Notes: generated from the letters alone by a model not told the origin. Shown: positions 1-9,469, counted from the stretch's first letter. The stretch: DNA of 39,831 nucleotides from WRCA01 sp050943575 (GCA_050943575.1 JBMNPL010000007.1:1-39831), one strand, 5' to 3'. A program made the numbers and translations.

Positions 1-1740
1 AAATTTGCTGCTGATAATATAGAATTTGATTTATCTTTCTTATTATCACAAAGGTCATTATTAAAAAATACAAATATTGATTTAGAATTAAATGGGAAAT
101 TAAAGTTTGCAGACACTTATTATTCTTATATTAAATTAAGCGCATCAGGCTCAGATAATAAAATAAATATAGAAAAATTAGAGTTTAAAAATGATAAAAT
201 TAGCGGTAATATAAATGGTAATATATTTGGAACTGGGGCACAAAACCTAAATCTGCAATTTGTAAAAAAAGAATCAAACATTTATTGTTTATTTAACGGA
301 ACACCTGAAAAATGGCGTTGCGATGAATATGAATATAATGATAAAAATCTTTCTGCCAAGGGGACTATCGTTTCTGACAATGGTTCTTATAAAATAACTT
401 TATCTTCAAAAAACAATATGCCTGAAAATTTTGATTTTGTAAATGCTTTAAATTTTTTGGGGCCTGATGGAATTATAGTTTTTAAATTTGAAAATATGGG
501 TGGTGAAATTAAAATAAAAAATAAACAACAAAATATAAATTATAATTTTGTAAAAGATAAAAATTTAAATTGGTTAAATAAAACTGATTTTGATTTTTTA
601 CCTGAACCTATGAAAACTGAAACCGGTTTTATGAAATGGTCAGACAATAGTTTTTCTTTTATACCAAATGAGCAAAAATGGAATCTTAAGATAGAAAATG
701 ATAAATTTATATTATCTGGTCGTGATGAAATTGAATTATTACATGCATTTAAAGAGGATATTAATACATCATTTATAAATAATCTTCCTTATGAAATTAC
801 TGGTAAATATTCATCACCTTTTATAAAAGATTTAGAAATAAAAATTGCCGGCCATATATTTACCGGTGTTGTTGATGGCAAAAACATCACATTAAAAACA
901 GATACTTTAAATTTAGATTTATTGGCTAATAAGCATTATTTTGATAATTATGATGAAATGCAATTTTTATCTGCAGCGCCTATTCTTGCACCATTTAAAA
1001 TCGGAGATATCAAGATTTCTTTGACGGCATCTGATATAATTTGGCGTGGTGAAATTTATGATAATTTTGTTTACTCATTGCGTGACGAATTACAAAACTT
1101 TTCAATAACAGACGATGCTCGTGGTAATATGTTAGTTTCTTTAAAATCTATGGGTAATGAATATAAAGTATTTGTAAAACTTAATCGGTTTGCATTTAAT
1201 GGTTTATTTCTGGATATAAAATCACCACTGAATATTTCTGATTCTGTTGTAACTGGTAGTGCTGAACTAATAACAAGCGGAAAAATAGCATATGATTTTT
1301 GGAGAAATATGAAAGGTGATATAGAACTTAATTTTGATGGTGGAATTCTTAATGGTATTGGTACTGATAATTTTTATAAACATGCAAATAATATTACTAA
1401 TACAACCGCTGAAGATATAATTGCGAACGCTATTAGTGGTGGTAAAACTAAAGTCAAAACTTTACATATAATTGGTGAATATAAAAAAGGGAAATTTGAA
1501 ACAACAAAAAAATTATTATTAACAGCAAAACACACTGAAATAACCGGTAATTTACAATTAGAGGATGGAAAATTGTCTGCACAATTAGATATATTATTAC
1601 GCGGAACATCAGTTAAACCAAAACCAATATTTTTAAATGTTTTTCCAAATAATAAAAGAAAGTATTCTTTAACTGAAATAATGCGAACAATTGATACTGC
1701 ATATATACCAGAATTCATCAGAACCCGTGATCAATTTTAA
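1..1740 (+). CDS. AsmA-like envelope protein, C-terminal part (5' truncated by window edge)
   Basis: The reading frame is open from the first base to the TAA at 1738-1740, so about 579 codons of a longer gene are visible. The product is rich in alternating polar and hydrophobic beta-strand stretches, with no Walker motif or catalytic signature. Near its end, from codon 435 on, it has the 'GDIELNFDGGILNGI' type stretch that characterises the C-terminal region of AsmA/TamB/YhdP-like proteins. Those are long beta-groove proteins anchored in the inner membrane and implicated in lipid movement to the outer membrane or in its assembly. The N-terminal membrane anchor would lie outside the window. 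The gene is convergent with aspS and shares a hairpin terminator with it. The family call rests on overall style plus the C-terminal motif; the exact subfamily is uncertain. Confidence 0.6.
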   Translation, partial: KFAADNIEFDLSFLLSQRSLLKNTNIDLELNGKLKFADTYYSYIKLSASGSDNKINIEKLEFKNDKISGNINGNIFGTGAQNLNLQFVKKESNIYCLFNGTPEKWRCDEYEYNDKNLSAKGTIVSDNGSYKITLSSKNNMPENFDFVNALNFLGPDGIIVFKFENMGGEIKIKNKQQNINYNFVKDKNLNWLNKTDFDFLPEPMKTETGFMKWSDNSFSFIPNEQKWNLKIENDKFILSGRDEIELLHAFKEDINTSFINNLPYEITGKYSSPFIKDLEIKIAGHIFTGVVDGKNITLKTDTLNLDLLANKHYFDNYDEMQFLSAAPILAPFKIGDIKISLTASDIIWRGEIYDNFVYSLRDELQNFSITDDARGNMLVSLKSMGNEYKVFVKLNRFAFNGLFLDIKSPLNISDSVVTGSAELITSGKIAYDFWRNMKGDIELNFDGGILNGIGTDNFYKHANNITNTTAEDIIANAISGGKTKVKTLHIIGEYKKGKFETTKKLLLTAKHTEITGNLQLEDGKLSAQLDILLRGTSVKPKPIFLNVFPNNKRKYSLTEIMRTIDTAYIPEFIRTRDQF

Positions 1741-1763
1741 TTATTTTATCTAAGATTTTTAAA

Positions 1764-1792
1764 AATCACCTGGGGAAATTTCTCAGGTGATT
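1764..1792. terminator. bidirectional intrinsic terminator between AsmA-like gene and aspS
   Basis: A perfect 9-bp stem (AATCACCTG at 1764-1772 with CAGGTGATT at 1784-1792) encloses an 11-nt loop. T-rich tracts follow it on both strands. It sits between two convergent genes. Confidence 0.8.
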
Positions 1793-1810
1793 GGTATATT
1801 TTTTATATTT

Positions 1811-3574
1811 TTAATTCTTTTTTCTAATTTGAATATGTACTTCACGAAGTTGTTTTTCAGTTACTGTATTTGGTGCCCCCATCATTAAATCTTGACCACG
1901 TTGATTTGTTGGAAATGCGACAACTTCACGTAAATTAGGCTCACCTGTTATAATTTGAACTAACCTGTCAATACCGAACGCACACCCCCCATGCGGTGGA
2001 GCACCGTATTGAAAAGCTGTATACATACCACCGAATTTTTGCTTTACAGTTTCTTCGGAATATCCGACCATTTCAAAACATTTAATCATTATATCAGGAT
2101 TATAATTACGCAATCCACCTGAACAAATTTCTGCACCATTTAAAACCATATCAAATTGCGCCGCTTTGATTAATAATGGATCTTTTATTGATAATTCTTC
2201 TAGTGTTGCCATAGGATAACTAAATGGATTATGTGTAAATGATAATCCCGTAGGGGATTCTTCATCTGCTTCAAAAAACGGAAAGTTTTCAACCCAACAT
2301 AAACGAAACTCTTTCGGATCTATTAATTCTAATTCAAATCCTAATTTATTACGCAATTTACCCGCGGCTTTAGCAGCCTGCTCTGCCTTATCACAAACAA
2401 AAAATATTGAAGAATTGTCTCCGGATATTTCTTTTAATTTTTTTATGCGTTCTATATCTAATTTTTTTGATATGGGACCTTTTGCTTCTTCTGTAAATGT
2501 GATATACGCCAATCCACCAAGTCCTAATTCCTTTATCGCATATTCACCAAGTTTATCAAAAAAACTACGCGGTTTGTTGGCTGTATCAGGTGCAGGAATA
2601 GCCCGCACTATTGCACCATTTGTTATAGCGTTTGCAAATATACCAAAATCACTATTACGGAAAACATCTGTTACATCTGTTATTTCTATTGGATTTCGCA
2701 AATCAGGTTTATCAGAACCATATTTCAACATCGCATCATCAAATGTAATATGTGGAATATCAATAGCAATTTTTGCATCTGGTAAAAATTGTTTTATCAA
2801 AGCTGGTATTAAAAAATTACCAACAGCTTGAATATCACACAAATCAACAAATGACATTTCTAAATCAAGTTGATAGAATTCTAATAATCTATCTGCACGC
2901 AAATCTTCATCTCGGAAACAAGGAGATATTTGAAAATAACGATCAAAACCAGAAATTTGTAATAATTGTTTAATTTGTTGCGGGGACTGAGGAAGTGCAT
3001 AAAACATACCATGATGATATCGTGATGGTACTATAAAATCACGCGCACCTTCCGGAGATGATGCAGTTAGAATTGGGGTTTGAAATTCAGAAAAACCCAT
3101 ATTCCACATCTGATCACGCATAAATTTTATAATACGGTTGCGCATTAAAATATTACGATGTAAAGATTCACGGCGTAAGTCCAAGTACCGATATTTTAAA
3201 CGTAAATCCTCACCTGCTTCTTCCTCTCCAAAAACTTGAAAAGGTAAAATATTTGATGAAGTTAAAATATCATATTTTTCAACTTTTACTTCAATCGCAC
3301 CTGTTGGAATTTTTTCATTAATTGCTTCTTTATCACGCGCAACAACGGTGCCATTAATAGTTATAACAGATTCAGGACGAATGTTCGCGGCTTCTTCCAT
3401 ATTATCCAATACACATTGTGTAATTCCATAATTATCACGTAAATCTATAAATAACAAAGATCCATGATCACGTTTACGATGAACCCAACCTGATAAAACA
3501 ACCGATTGTCCAACATTGGTAAGAGTTAATTCACCACAAGTATTGGTGCGATATTTTGATTTAAGTGATAACAT
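1811..3574 (-). CDS. aspS: aspartyl-tRNA synthetase
   Basis: Class II synthetase that charges tRNA-Asp in the cytoplasm. In order the product has an N-terminal OB-fold anticodon-binding domain (about residues 1-110, including GWVHRKRDHG), the catalytic core with motif 2 (FRDEDLRADR), a GAD insertion domain typical of bacterial AspRS (about 280-410), and motif 3 (FGIDRLVQI) near the C-terminus. Its 587 residues match the usual bacterial length of about 590. I start it at the ATG at 3572-3574, because an AAGG Shine-Dalgarno lies 8 nt upstream. The GTG three codons earlier (3581-3583) overlaps that same SD and would have no spacing. The gene is monocistronic here, preceded by its own promoter and a T-box leader, and converges with the AsmA-like gene. 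Identification is secure. Confidence 0.97.
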   Translation of the reverse strand: MLSLKSKYRTNTCGELTLTNVGQSVVLSGWVHRKRDHGSLLFIDLRDNYGITQCVLDNMEEAANIRPESVITINGTVVARDKEAINEKIPTGAIEVKVEKYDILTSSNILPFQVFGEEEAGEDLRLKYRYLDLRRESLHRNILMRNRIIKFMRDQMWNMGFSEFQTPILTASSPEGARDFIVPSRYHHGMFYALPQSPQQIKQLLQISGFDRYFQISPCFRDEDLRADRLLEFYQLDLEMSFVDLCDIQAVGNFLIPALIKQFLPDAKIAIDIPHITFDDAMLKYGSDKPDLRNPIEITDVTDVFRNSDFGIFANAITNGAIVRAIPAPDTANKPRSFFDKLGEYAIKELGLGGLAYITFTEEAKGPISKKLDIERIKKLKEISGDNSSIFFVCDKAEQAAKAAGKLRNKLGFELELIDPKEFRLCWVENFPFFEADEESPTGLSFTHNPFSYPMATLEELSIKDPLLIKAAQFDMVLNGAEICSGGLRNYNPDIMIKCFEMVGYSEETVKQKFGGMYTAFQYGAPPHGGCAFGIDRLVQIITGEPNLREVVAFPTNQRGQDLMMGAPNTVTEKQLREVHIQIRKKN

Positions 3575-3709
3575 ATTTGACACCTTGTTTTATTTTGAAT
3601 CTTCTTAATTCGCAGGGGCGCGAGATTTGATGCGCGCGGTGCCACCCTGTTTTATATCTTGTTTTTATTTTCATGCTCGCCGGTCGTTAATCGGGTCATC
3701 ACAACGAAT
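3575..3709 (-). promoter_or_regulatory. T-box riboswitch leader of aspS, apparently translational
   Basis: Read on the minus strand, the leader contains the T-box consensus AGGGTGGCACCGCG (3648 down to 3635). It folds as the classical antiterminator: CAGGG/CCCTG (3645-3649 with 3613-3617), a 7-nt UGGCACC bulge (3638-3644), then GCGCG/CGCGC (3633-3637 with 3618-3622). UGGC in the bulge is complementary to GCCA, the 3' end expected for tRNA-Asp (discriminator G). Upstream, a small hairpin TCGTT/AACGA (3703-3707 with 3684-3688) exposes adjacent Asp codons GAU-GAC in its 14-nt loop and could serve as a very short specifier stem. No U-run terminator follows. Instead GGUGUCA (3578-3584), overlapping the Shine-Dalgarno, is complementary to the UGGCACC bulge with one G-U pair. 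Binding of uncharged tRNA to the bulge could therefore free the ribosome site. The motif is seen directly; the mechanism is inferred. Confidence 0.85.
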
Positions 3710-3715
3710 GTTTTG

Positions 3716-3743
3716 ATTTTACATTTAATTTTATTAATTTCAA
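3716..3743 (-). promoter_or_regulatory. sigma-70-type promoter of aspS
   Basis: On the minus strand, TTGAAA (3738-3743) and TAAAAT (3716-3721) are separated by 16 bp. Transcription would start near 3709, giving a leader of about 135 nt that holds the complete T-box structure. Confidence 0.55.
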
Positions 3744-3785
3744 GAAAATATTTTATTTAATCAAAAGTATATAAATACAAATTTT

Positions 3786-4448
3786 TCATAAGTTATTTTT
3801 CTGTATTATCTCACATCCTGTTAAACTTTTATTTAGCTTACATTCAATTGTTTTATTAGAACAACACATAAATATAGTTGTATTATCATGATTATATCGT
3901 TGATCTCTTATATTACATTCTGAATATGGATTTACCTTTCTTATTTTTGCGCAACAAGACCTCGTTGCTGCTGTAATTGCGGTGTTAAGATTATTATATT
4001 CCAAACTTGCAAATTCACATAAAGTTTTATCCGGTTCCGAATCTGATGAAATTATTTTCATATTTGAATCAAATTCTATTTTAGAGGATTTGCTTTTAGA
4101 AAAATTAGCGATTTTATTCTGTTCTTCAACCAAATTTAAAACAAAAGTTGTACATTTATTATAATCGGCTTCTGTCGCTTCACCTTTATCATCACCTATA
4201 GCAAATACTTTTATACAAATATGTGCCATATCCATCGCTGTTAGTTTTTTATTATTTTGTTTATTTAAAAATAAATTAACAAATGTTGTAAATTGTTCAT
4301 CATTAGCATTAATGCTTTTTAAAGCTAATCCAACTGCTTTACCTTGCCAAAGTACGGGCTCATCCCAATTAACTTTGTTCGGTTCATTAGCAAATGATAT
4401 TGGTAAAATTACAAATAGTATAAAGAGTGATATTAGTATTTTTTTCAT
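3786..4448 (-). CDS. exported protein of unknown function, Cys-rich C-terminus
   Basis: I do not recognise this 220-residue protein. It begins with a clear Sec signal peptide (Lys-Lys, hydrophobic core about residues 5-16, cleavage after ISFA near residue 20) and has no further membrane segment, so a periplasmic or secreted location is likely. The C-terminal third is unusually rich in cysteine for this genome (single Cys, CC and CC pairs in a segment reading SCCAK...FMCCSN), suggesting disulphides. The start codon overlaps the stop of the upstream gene by the ATGA tetranucleotide (4445-4448), so the two are translationally coupled and probably work together. Nothing in the sequence shows enzymatic residues. 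Confidence 0.7.
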   Translation of the reverse strand: MKKILISLFILFVILPISFANEPNKVNWDEPVLWQGKAVGLALKSINANDEQFTTFVNLFLNKQNNKKLTAMDMAHICIKVFAIGDDKGEATEADYNKCTTFVLNLVEEQNKIANFSKSKSSKIEFDSNMKIISSDSEPDKTLCEFASLEYNNLNTAITAATRSCCAKIRKVNPYSECNIRDQRYNHDNTTIFMCCSNKTIECKLNKSLTGCEIIQKNNL

Positions 4449-5436
4449 TTTAATGCCTCCTCACAACCATCGGCGATTTCTGATGCTTTTTTAATGGTGT
4501 TTATTTGAGTTGCATTAAACACAGTAGAAATTAGCGAGGCACCTGCGGAAGTTCCTGCCAAAACATTTGAAGCATTATTTAAATTATTTTTTTTAATATC
4601 TTCTGTGTCATTGTTTCTTATGCTACTACTATTAACAGAAGCACTAGTAATAGTTCCGGCAACTCCGGCACCAGTACCAACAATACTTGATATCATTGCC
4701 CCACTAGCTCTATTGTTTATTTTATTTATATCAATATAATCCCATTTACCACATTTATTGATTATATTATCTAGCGTCTTATTTTCTTTCTCATTTATAC
4801 TATTATTTATTCTTGCTTGTTGTTTTACTTCAGATAATACCTTAACTGATTGATTACATTTTTCTATACGATCTTTTAAATCATCTTTTATTTTATTTTT
4901 AGCCGAAATGACCGTACCAGCAACATTTGTTACTGTACTACCTACCATTAAACCAGTTCTTAGATTACCAAGATTTTTAGATTTTTCTTCTGCGGCTATT
5001 CTTTTTTGCTCGAGTATTGAGTTGTTAACATTTATATTTTCATCATTATTAGTTTGAGAAAGCATAGACACTTCTTGTTTCATAGAATTTCGAATTTTTC
5101 TCTCAAAATCCACTTTATCAACTATCTCAATAAAATCAATTTTATCTTTGTTATTTTTTATTGTTTCTAAAGCGGCAATGGCGGCACTGTAATTTTCTAT
5201 TTCTGTATCTTTTTTAGTTTTAACTATACCAGCCACCAGAGATCCTGCACCAATAGTAGTCCCAATACCTGTTACTGTTGTGTTTATTCCAGCTATTTTT
5301 TCATATGATTTAATTCAGCTGCAATACCAACACAATTAGCACGCACATTAGATATAGCTATATCAATATTAGAAACATTAGCAAATCCAGGTAAAATTGT
5401 CATGATTCCGACAAGCGGTATTAATTTTCTCATCAT
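4445..5436 (-). pseudogene. frameshifted exported glycine-rich protein of unknown function
   Basis: A short frame starts at the ATG at 5434-5436 behind an AGGG Shine-Dalgarno. It encodes a signal peptide (MMRKLIPLVGIMTILPGFA) and stops at TAG 5293-5295 after 47 codons. A second frame picks up at once with KSYEKIAGINTTVTG and runs to 4445. One missing base near 5311-5316 (GAATT instead of GAAATT), or a -1 slip on the A6 run at 5296-5301, would join them into a protein of about 329 residues. The joined product has a signal peptide, a glycine-rich hydrophobic segment, a charged helical region, and two further small-residue hydrophobic segments (GTGAGVAGTITSAS and VLAGTSAGASLIS). I do not recognise the family. 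The gene is coupled by ATGA overlap to the next exported protein. It may be a true pseudogene, a recoded gene or a sequencing error. Confidence 0.6.
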
Positions 5437-5459
5437 TTATCCCTATAAAAAACATGCTA

Positions 5460-5475
5460 CGTAACATTATATCAC
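5460..5475 (-). promoter_or_regulatory. extended -10 promoter of the exported-protein pair
   Basis: On the minus strand, TGATATAAT (the TATAAT box is at 5466-5471, preceded by TG plus one base) matches an extended -10 element about 30 bp upstream of the start at 5436. No good -35 hexamer is visible. Confidence 0.45.
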
Positions 5476-5519
5476 AAAATTATTAAAACATTGAGTATAA
5501 TTATAAAAAAGTAAAAAAA

Positions 5520-5593
5520 TGGTGCCCCAAGCAAGAATCGAACTTGCGTCTCGTCCTTACCAAGGACGTGTTCTACCATTATACTATTGGGGC
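5520..5593 (-). tRNA. tRNA-Thr (GGU anticodon)
   Basis: The minus strand folds as a full cloverleaf: acceptor GCCCCAA/TTGGGGC, anticodon stem CGTCC/GGACG around loop TTGGTAA (anticodon GGT), T-stem GCAAG/CTTGC around TTCGATT, discriminator A and encoded CCA. The D-arm is short. Confidence 0.93.
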
Positions 5594-5767
5594 AATGGTA
5601 TTGTTTTGCTACCTTAAATCCAGAGCATTTATAACAAGGATTTTTGGTTATTGCAACAGATTTTATATAAAACTATATTTATCATAAAAAATCAGGAAAA
5701 CACCAATATATTATAAAAAAACTATTAAAATTATGGTATTATGTTATATAAATAAAAGAGGTTAATG

Positions 5768-8700
5768 ATGGAAAAAATATACAATAAATCAGAATTGCAA
5801 GAAATTTTAGATATGTATTCAAGACAAGACTCAACTAACAACGCGATTGAACAGGCTTATCAATTATTAACTGATTTTGTGAATGGAAATGCCGATATTC
5901 ACCCATCAGCCTTGGAAGAATTTCAGAAAATTATTGAAACATTTTGTATATCTGTTAATGAAGAAGGAGAACAAACATTAAATGAACTGGGTGCGCAAGC
6001 AACAGCACGATTTCAATCCATAGTTGATTCTTTAGAAAATGCGGAAAATATCATAGATGAGAATAGAATTTATTCATTAACATCTGATCAAAATCAAATC
6101 AAATTTGATTTAATAACTTTAAAAATCTATCGTGAAATGGGGTTAATAAACCCTCATTCGTTTGATGTATCAAACATGACACCAAATCAAGTTGCTGAAA
6201 CAATAAATTCTATCAACTTAACAGACGAACAACGCGGAGAATATTCATATAAGTTTATTGATAATATTATTAAAAGTCCTGAATTATTTGAAATAACTCC
6301 CCCGAAAATATTAACAGATGCATATATATTTATAAAAGAACAACTTGAAAAAAATCCAACAGATGAAAATCTATTAAATCGATTTACAATTTTAGCAAAA
6401 CGTATCGATTATCTAATTAAAAACTTTGCTAAAAAAGTTGGATATTTTTATTCCGATTCTTCAAATATTGCTGATATATATACCGGTTATCACAAAATGT
6501 GCAATGTGCGCAATAAAGACTTACAAATAAGTAAACATGATAATGAAAATACAAAAAAATATAAAGAAGATGTAAAAAAATCTGTTGATGAAACAATTGC
6601 ACGACTAGAAGAAATTGTAGCAACATACTCTGATATGTGGAATTTGAAAAATCTAAACTCGGAAGACGCTGAAGAATTAGATGCTCGGTATAAAGAAATA
6701 TCAGAATTATTAAAAGATTTTGAATTAACTGACGAGATTTTATCGGTATTAGCAAAATTTGAATTTTTAGATGAAAATGGTAAACCTTTACCACAATTTA
6801 TTGATGAAAATGGTAATCAACAAAAAGATTTTAAATCAGGATATAAAATTAATCCAGATAGTAGATTAAATCGTATAATATCATTAATAAAAAATGATGT
6901 TACTATGAGAAACTTTGGTGATTTAGAAACAGAAATCAAAGATATTGATTTAGTTTCCGATTTATCTGAAAGACTTCCGTGGAAATTGGCAGAAATATCA
7001 TTGATAGACCAAACTGTATCAGGTATAGAAAATAATCCTGAACAAATGTTAAATCAAGAAAATATTGAAAAGTTTTGGGATAATCTTGAAAAAAATAGGG
7101 GACAAATTACTGATACAGGTTATCAAGCGGCTTTAGACGCACATGTAAATCAAGTAGCTGGATTTGCTGGTATATTAGGCACCAAAATCGGAACTGATAA
7201 AAATGTTATTATGCGTCCATTTCAAGATATTGAAGATATAGATAAACTAGCATCAACAAGGACTGAAAAAATCAGTGCTGCAGAACGTACAAAAAAAGTC
7301 GGTTTTTTTAAACGTATGTTAAAAAATTTTAGTGCGGCTGCAGTTATGTCAGCAGGACTTACGTTTATCGGTAAAGCAACTGGGGTCGCATATGCTGGAG
7401 CAGCAATTGGAACCACTATTGGTATTGGAAATATAGCTGTCCAAGGATTTAAATGGCGTAAAGAACAAAAAAAAGCTGGAAAACCATATGGATTAAAAGC
7501 ATTTTTTTCTGACAAACGTAATTGGGGACCAGCAGTTGCATCTGGATTGGGTGTAGCAGCAATAATTAGTATGGCAACAGGTAATCCAGAATTATCAGCA
7601 GGTTTTGGCATAGGTGCTATAACTGTTGGTGGCGGATCTGCGGCTAAAATGATATATGATGATGCGCTAAATGCGGGATACACTAAAGGTCAGGCCTTAG
7701 CCAGCGCAATTGGTGTTGCTGGGGCTACAATTGCTGGCGGTTTAGTTGGACGTGCAGCAATGAATGGGGTTATAAATTATGTAAATACTAATACTGACAG
7801 TAATTTATTCAAAACAGAACATATAATTACTACAGAATATGAAACAACAAATCGAGTTTATACTGATGGTGTAATTGAGAACAATGAAAGAATTTTAAAT
7901 ATGTGGGAAAATCCACAAACATTAGATGCCAGAATTGACGGATTAATGGATGCTGGATTAACTCGCGATGATGCTATCCGGTATTTATTGGCTTGGCATG
8001 ACGCTACTGATCATAATTTAGGTGCTGGATATTTTAATAGTATTGGCATTAACGCAGATGCATTGGAAGCACTACGTGGATCTATCAATGGAACAACTGT
8101 AAATTTAACACCTGAAGCAATTCAAACGTTTGAACAATTTAATCCGCATATTTCAGCAACAAATACTGTTGGGTATATTGATGGTGCACCAATTAGATAT
8201 GATCTACCAGCAAACGCAATGTATGATTCAAATGGTGTTTTAGTGCCAGGAAATGATGTTTATTCAACCTATGTTGAACATTATGATGAAGTTTTTTCAG
8301 ATATAACGACTATAACAAACGAAACTAGTAGTATTTTTACACCTAATGAATTAGCATTCCCTGCGGGTATCGGTACATTAGGTATTTATGAACCACGTCC
8401 TGTACCAACAGGATATCTAACACGTATACGTGAACGTGCAAGCGCGTTAGCAGATCGTGCCGAAAAATTACAAAATAAAGCTGATAAAAATAATAGTGAC
8501 AATAAAAAAAATCTATTATTTAAAAAAGTAGAAAATAAAAATACTGAACGCGATCCGGAATCAATAAATAAATCTGAAAAAGCAAATAGTATAAAAAAGT
8601 TATCAAAACAACAAAATAAAACTAATAAAAATATTGAACACAATAAAAAATCAAACGATAAATCACGTGGTTTTTTTGGAAGTTGTAAAGACTTTACATA

Positions 8701-9436
8701 TAAAATTATGCAAAGCACATATAATGGGTTACAAAAAACAATACAAGGAGTACATAATATGAAAATGCAAAAAATAACAAACAAAATAGAAAGAGAAGAA
8801 GCAAAAACTAATCTAGTTAATAAACGTAATAAACGACAAATGGTTGAATTATCTGGACAATCAACCAAAAGAATGAAAAAACTAACTGAAAGTATAAAAC
8901 GCCAAAAAGCAAAATTAGAAGGTAAATTAAGTTTGGACGATGTTCGTCAAAATCATACAATTAAACAAAGATTAAAAGAATTGGATAAATTACAAAAAGA
9001 AATTGAAAAGTTCCATGAAATGGGCGGTGAAAATGCTATGAATGACCGCTTAAAATTAACAGAATTAGAAAATAAATTAAAAACGCTGGAAGCGCAAAAC
9101 GAAATCGATTTAAAAATTGTATATGCAAAAGGTAAAAACAAAATTGGTGACATTAAAGCGGATGGACGAACATCCCGTCTTAGAAAAAGTTCTCAGGCTA
9201 TATCTAGTTTTATTAAAGGTTTCGGTGATACAACCAAAGATGATATTATATCTGCAGATAACGCTACAAAACTTGCAAAAAAGAAATTAGCACAAGCCAA
9301 AACAAAAGGAGCTAAGGAAATCTGGCAAGCTACAATAGAACGTCTAACAACAATTATGAATAGCAAACAACCAAATGAAGATATTATAAATGCGGTTATT
9401 CAAGAAAGTTTAGAACAAGCAAAAAATGCCAAATAA
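5768..9436 (+). CDS. large protein of unknown function with central membrane-like block and basic coiled-coil tail
   Basis: I do not recognise this protein of about 1222 residues. Residues 1-510 are acidic and helical, without hydrophobic segments or a signal peptide. A central block of Gly/Ala-rich hydrophobic stretches follows (about 520-558, 589-625 and 642-668), resembling membrane-inserting helices. A polar region lies at about 670-880. From about 880 to the end it is strongly Lys-rich and helical, very likely coiled coil. A long soluble N-terminus, a small-residue hydrophobic hairpin block and a basic C-terminus recall secreted pore-forming or effector proteins, but no catalytic motif is visible. 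Two ATGs stand in tandem at 5765 and 5768. I prefer the second because GAGG at 5758-5761 is then 6 nt away rather than 3. The gene stands alone, with its own terminator. Confidence 0.8.
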   Translation: MEKIYNKSELQEILDMYSRQDSTNNAIEQAYQLLTDFVNGNADIHPSALEEFQKIIETFCISVNEEGEQTLNELGAQATARFQSIVDSLENAENIIDENRIYSLTSDQNQIKFDLITLKIYREMGLINPHSFDVSNMTPNQVAETINSINLTDEQRGEYSYKFIDNIIKSPELFEITPPKILTDAYIFIKEQLEKNPTDENLLNRFTILAKRIDYLIKNFAKKVGYFYSDSSNIADIYTGYHKMCNVRNKDLQISKHDNENTKKYKEDVKKSVDETIARLEEIVATYSDMWNLKNLNSEDAEELDARYKEISELLKDFELTDEILSVLAKFEFLDENGKPLPQFIDENGNQQKDFKSGYKINPDSRLNRIISLIKNDVTMRNFGDLETEIKDIDLVSDLSERLPWKLAEISLIDQTVSGIENNPEQMLNQENIEKFWDNLEKNRGQITDTGYQAALDAHVNQVAGFAGILGTKIGTDKNVIMRPFQDIEDIDKLASTRTEKISAAERTKKVGFFKRMLKNFSAAAVMSAGLTFIGKATGVAYAGAAIGTTIGIGNIAVQGFKWRKEQKKAGKPYGLKAFFSDKRNWGPAVASGLGVAAIISMATGNPELSAGFGIGAITVGGGSAAKMIYDDALNAGYTKGQALASAIGVAGATIAGGLVGRAAMNGVINYVNTNTDSNLFKTEHIITTEYETTNRVYTDGVIENNERILNMWENPQTLDARIDGLMDAGLTRDDAIRYLLAWHDATDHNLGAGYFNSIGINADALEALRGSINGTTVNLTPEAIQTFEQFNPHISATNTVGYIDGAPIRYDLPANAMYDSNGVLVPGNDVYSTYVEHYDEVFSDITTITNETSSIFTPNELAFPAGIGTLGIYEPRPVPTGYLTRIRERASALADRAEKLQNKADKNNSDNKKNLLFKKVENKNTERDPESINKSEKANSIKKLSKQQNKTNKNIEHNKKSNDKSRGFFGSCKDFTYKIMQSTYNGLQKTIQGVHNMKMQKITNKIEREEAKTNLVNKRNKRQMVELSGQSTKRMKKLTESIKRQKAKLEGKLSLDDVRQNHTIKQRLKELDKLQKEIEKFHEMGGENAMNDRLKLTELENKLKTLEAQNEIDLKIVYAKGKNKIGDIKADGRTSRLRKSSQAISSFIKGFGDTTKDDIISADNATKLAKKKLAQAKTKGAKEIWQATIERLTTIMNSKQPNEDIINAVIQESLEQAKNAK

Positions 9437-9442
9437 TTATAT

Positions 9443-9469
9443 AAAAAACCTGTTCATTACAGGTTTTTT
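9443..9469 (+). terminator. intrinsic terminator after the 1222-residue gene
   Basis: An 11-bp stem (AAAAAACCTGT at 9443-9453 with ACAGGTTTTTT at 9459-9469) with a 5-nt loop runs into a T-rich tract. Confidence 0.85.

Noticed and set aside
1374..1718. 114-codon minus-strand frame inside the AsmA-like gene
   Set aside because: Antisense shadow without ribosome site; the plus-strand frame is open for the whole region.
2415..2831. 138-codon plus-strand frame opposite aspS
   Set aside because: Shadow of a well-conserved synthetase.
7222..7683. 153-codon minus-strand frame rich in Pro and Ala
   Set aside because: Shadow of the Gly/Ala-rich membrane block of the large gene, with no start signal.
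8386..8868. 160-codon minus-strand frame rich in Phe, Leu, Ile and Cys
   Set aside because: Antisense shadow of the Lys/Asn-rich tail of the 1222-residue gene; hydrophobicity is an artefact of the complementary AT-rich codons.
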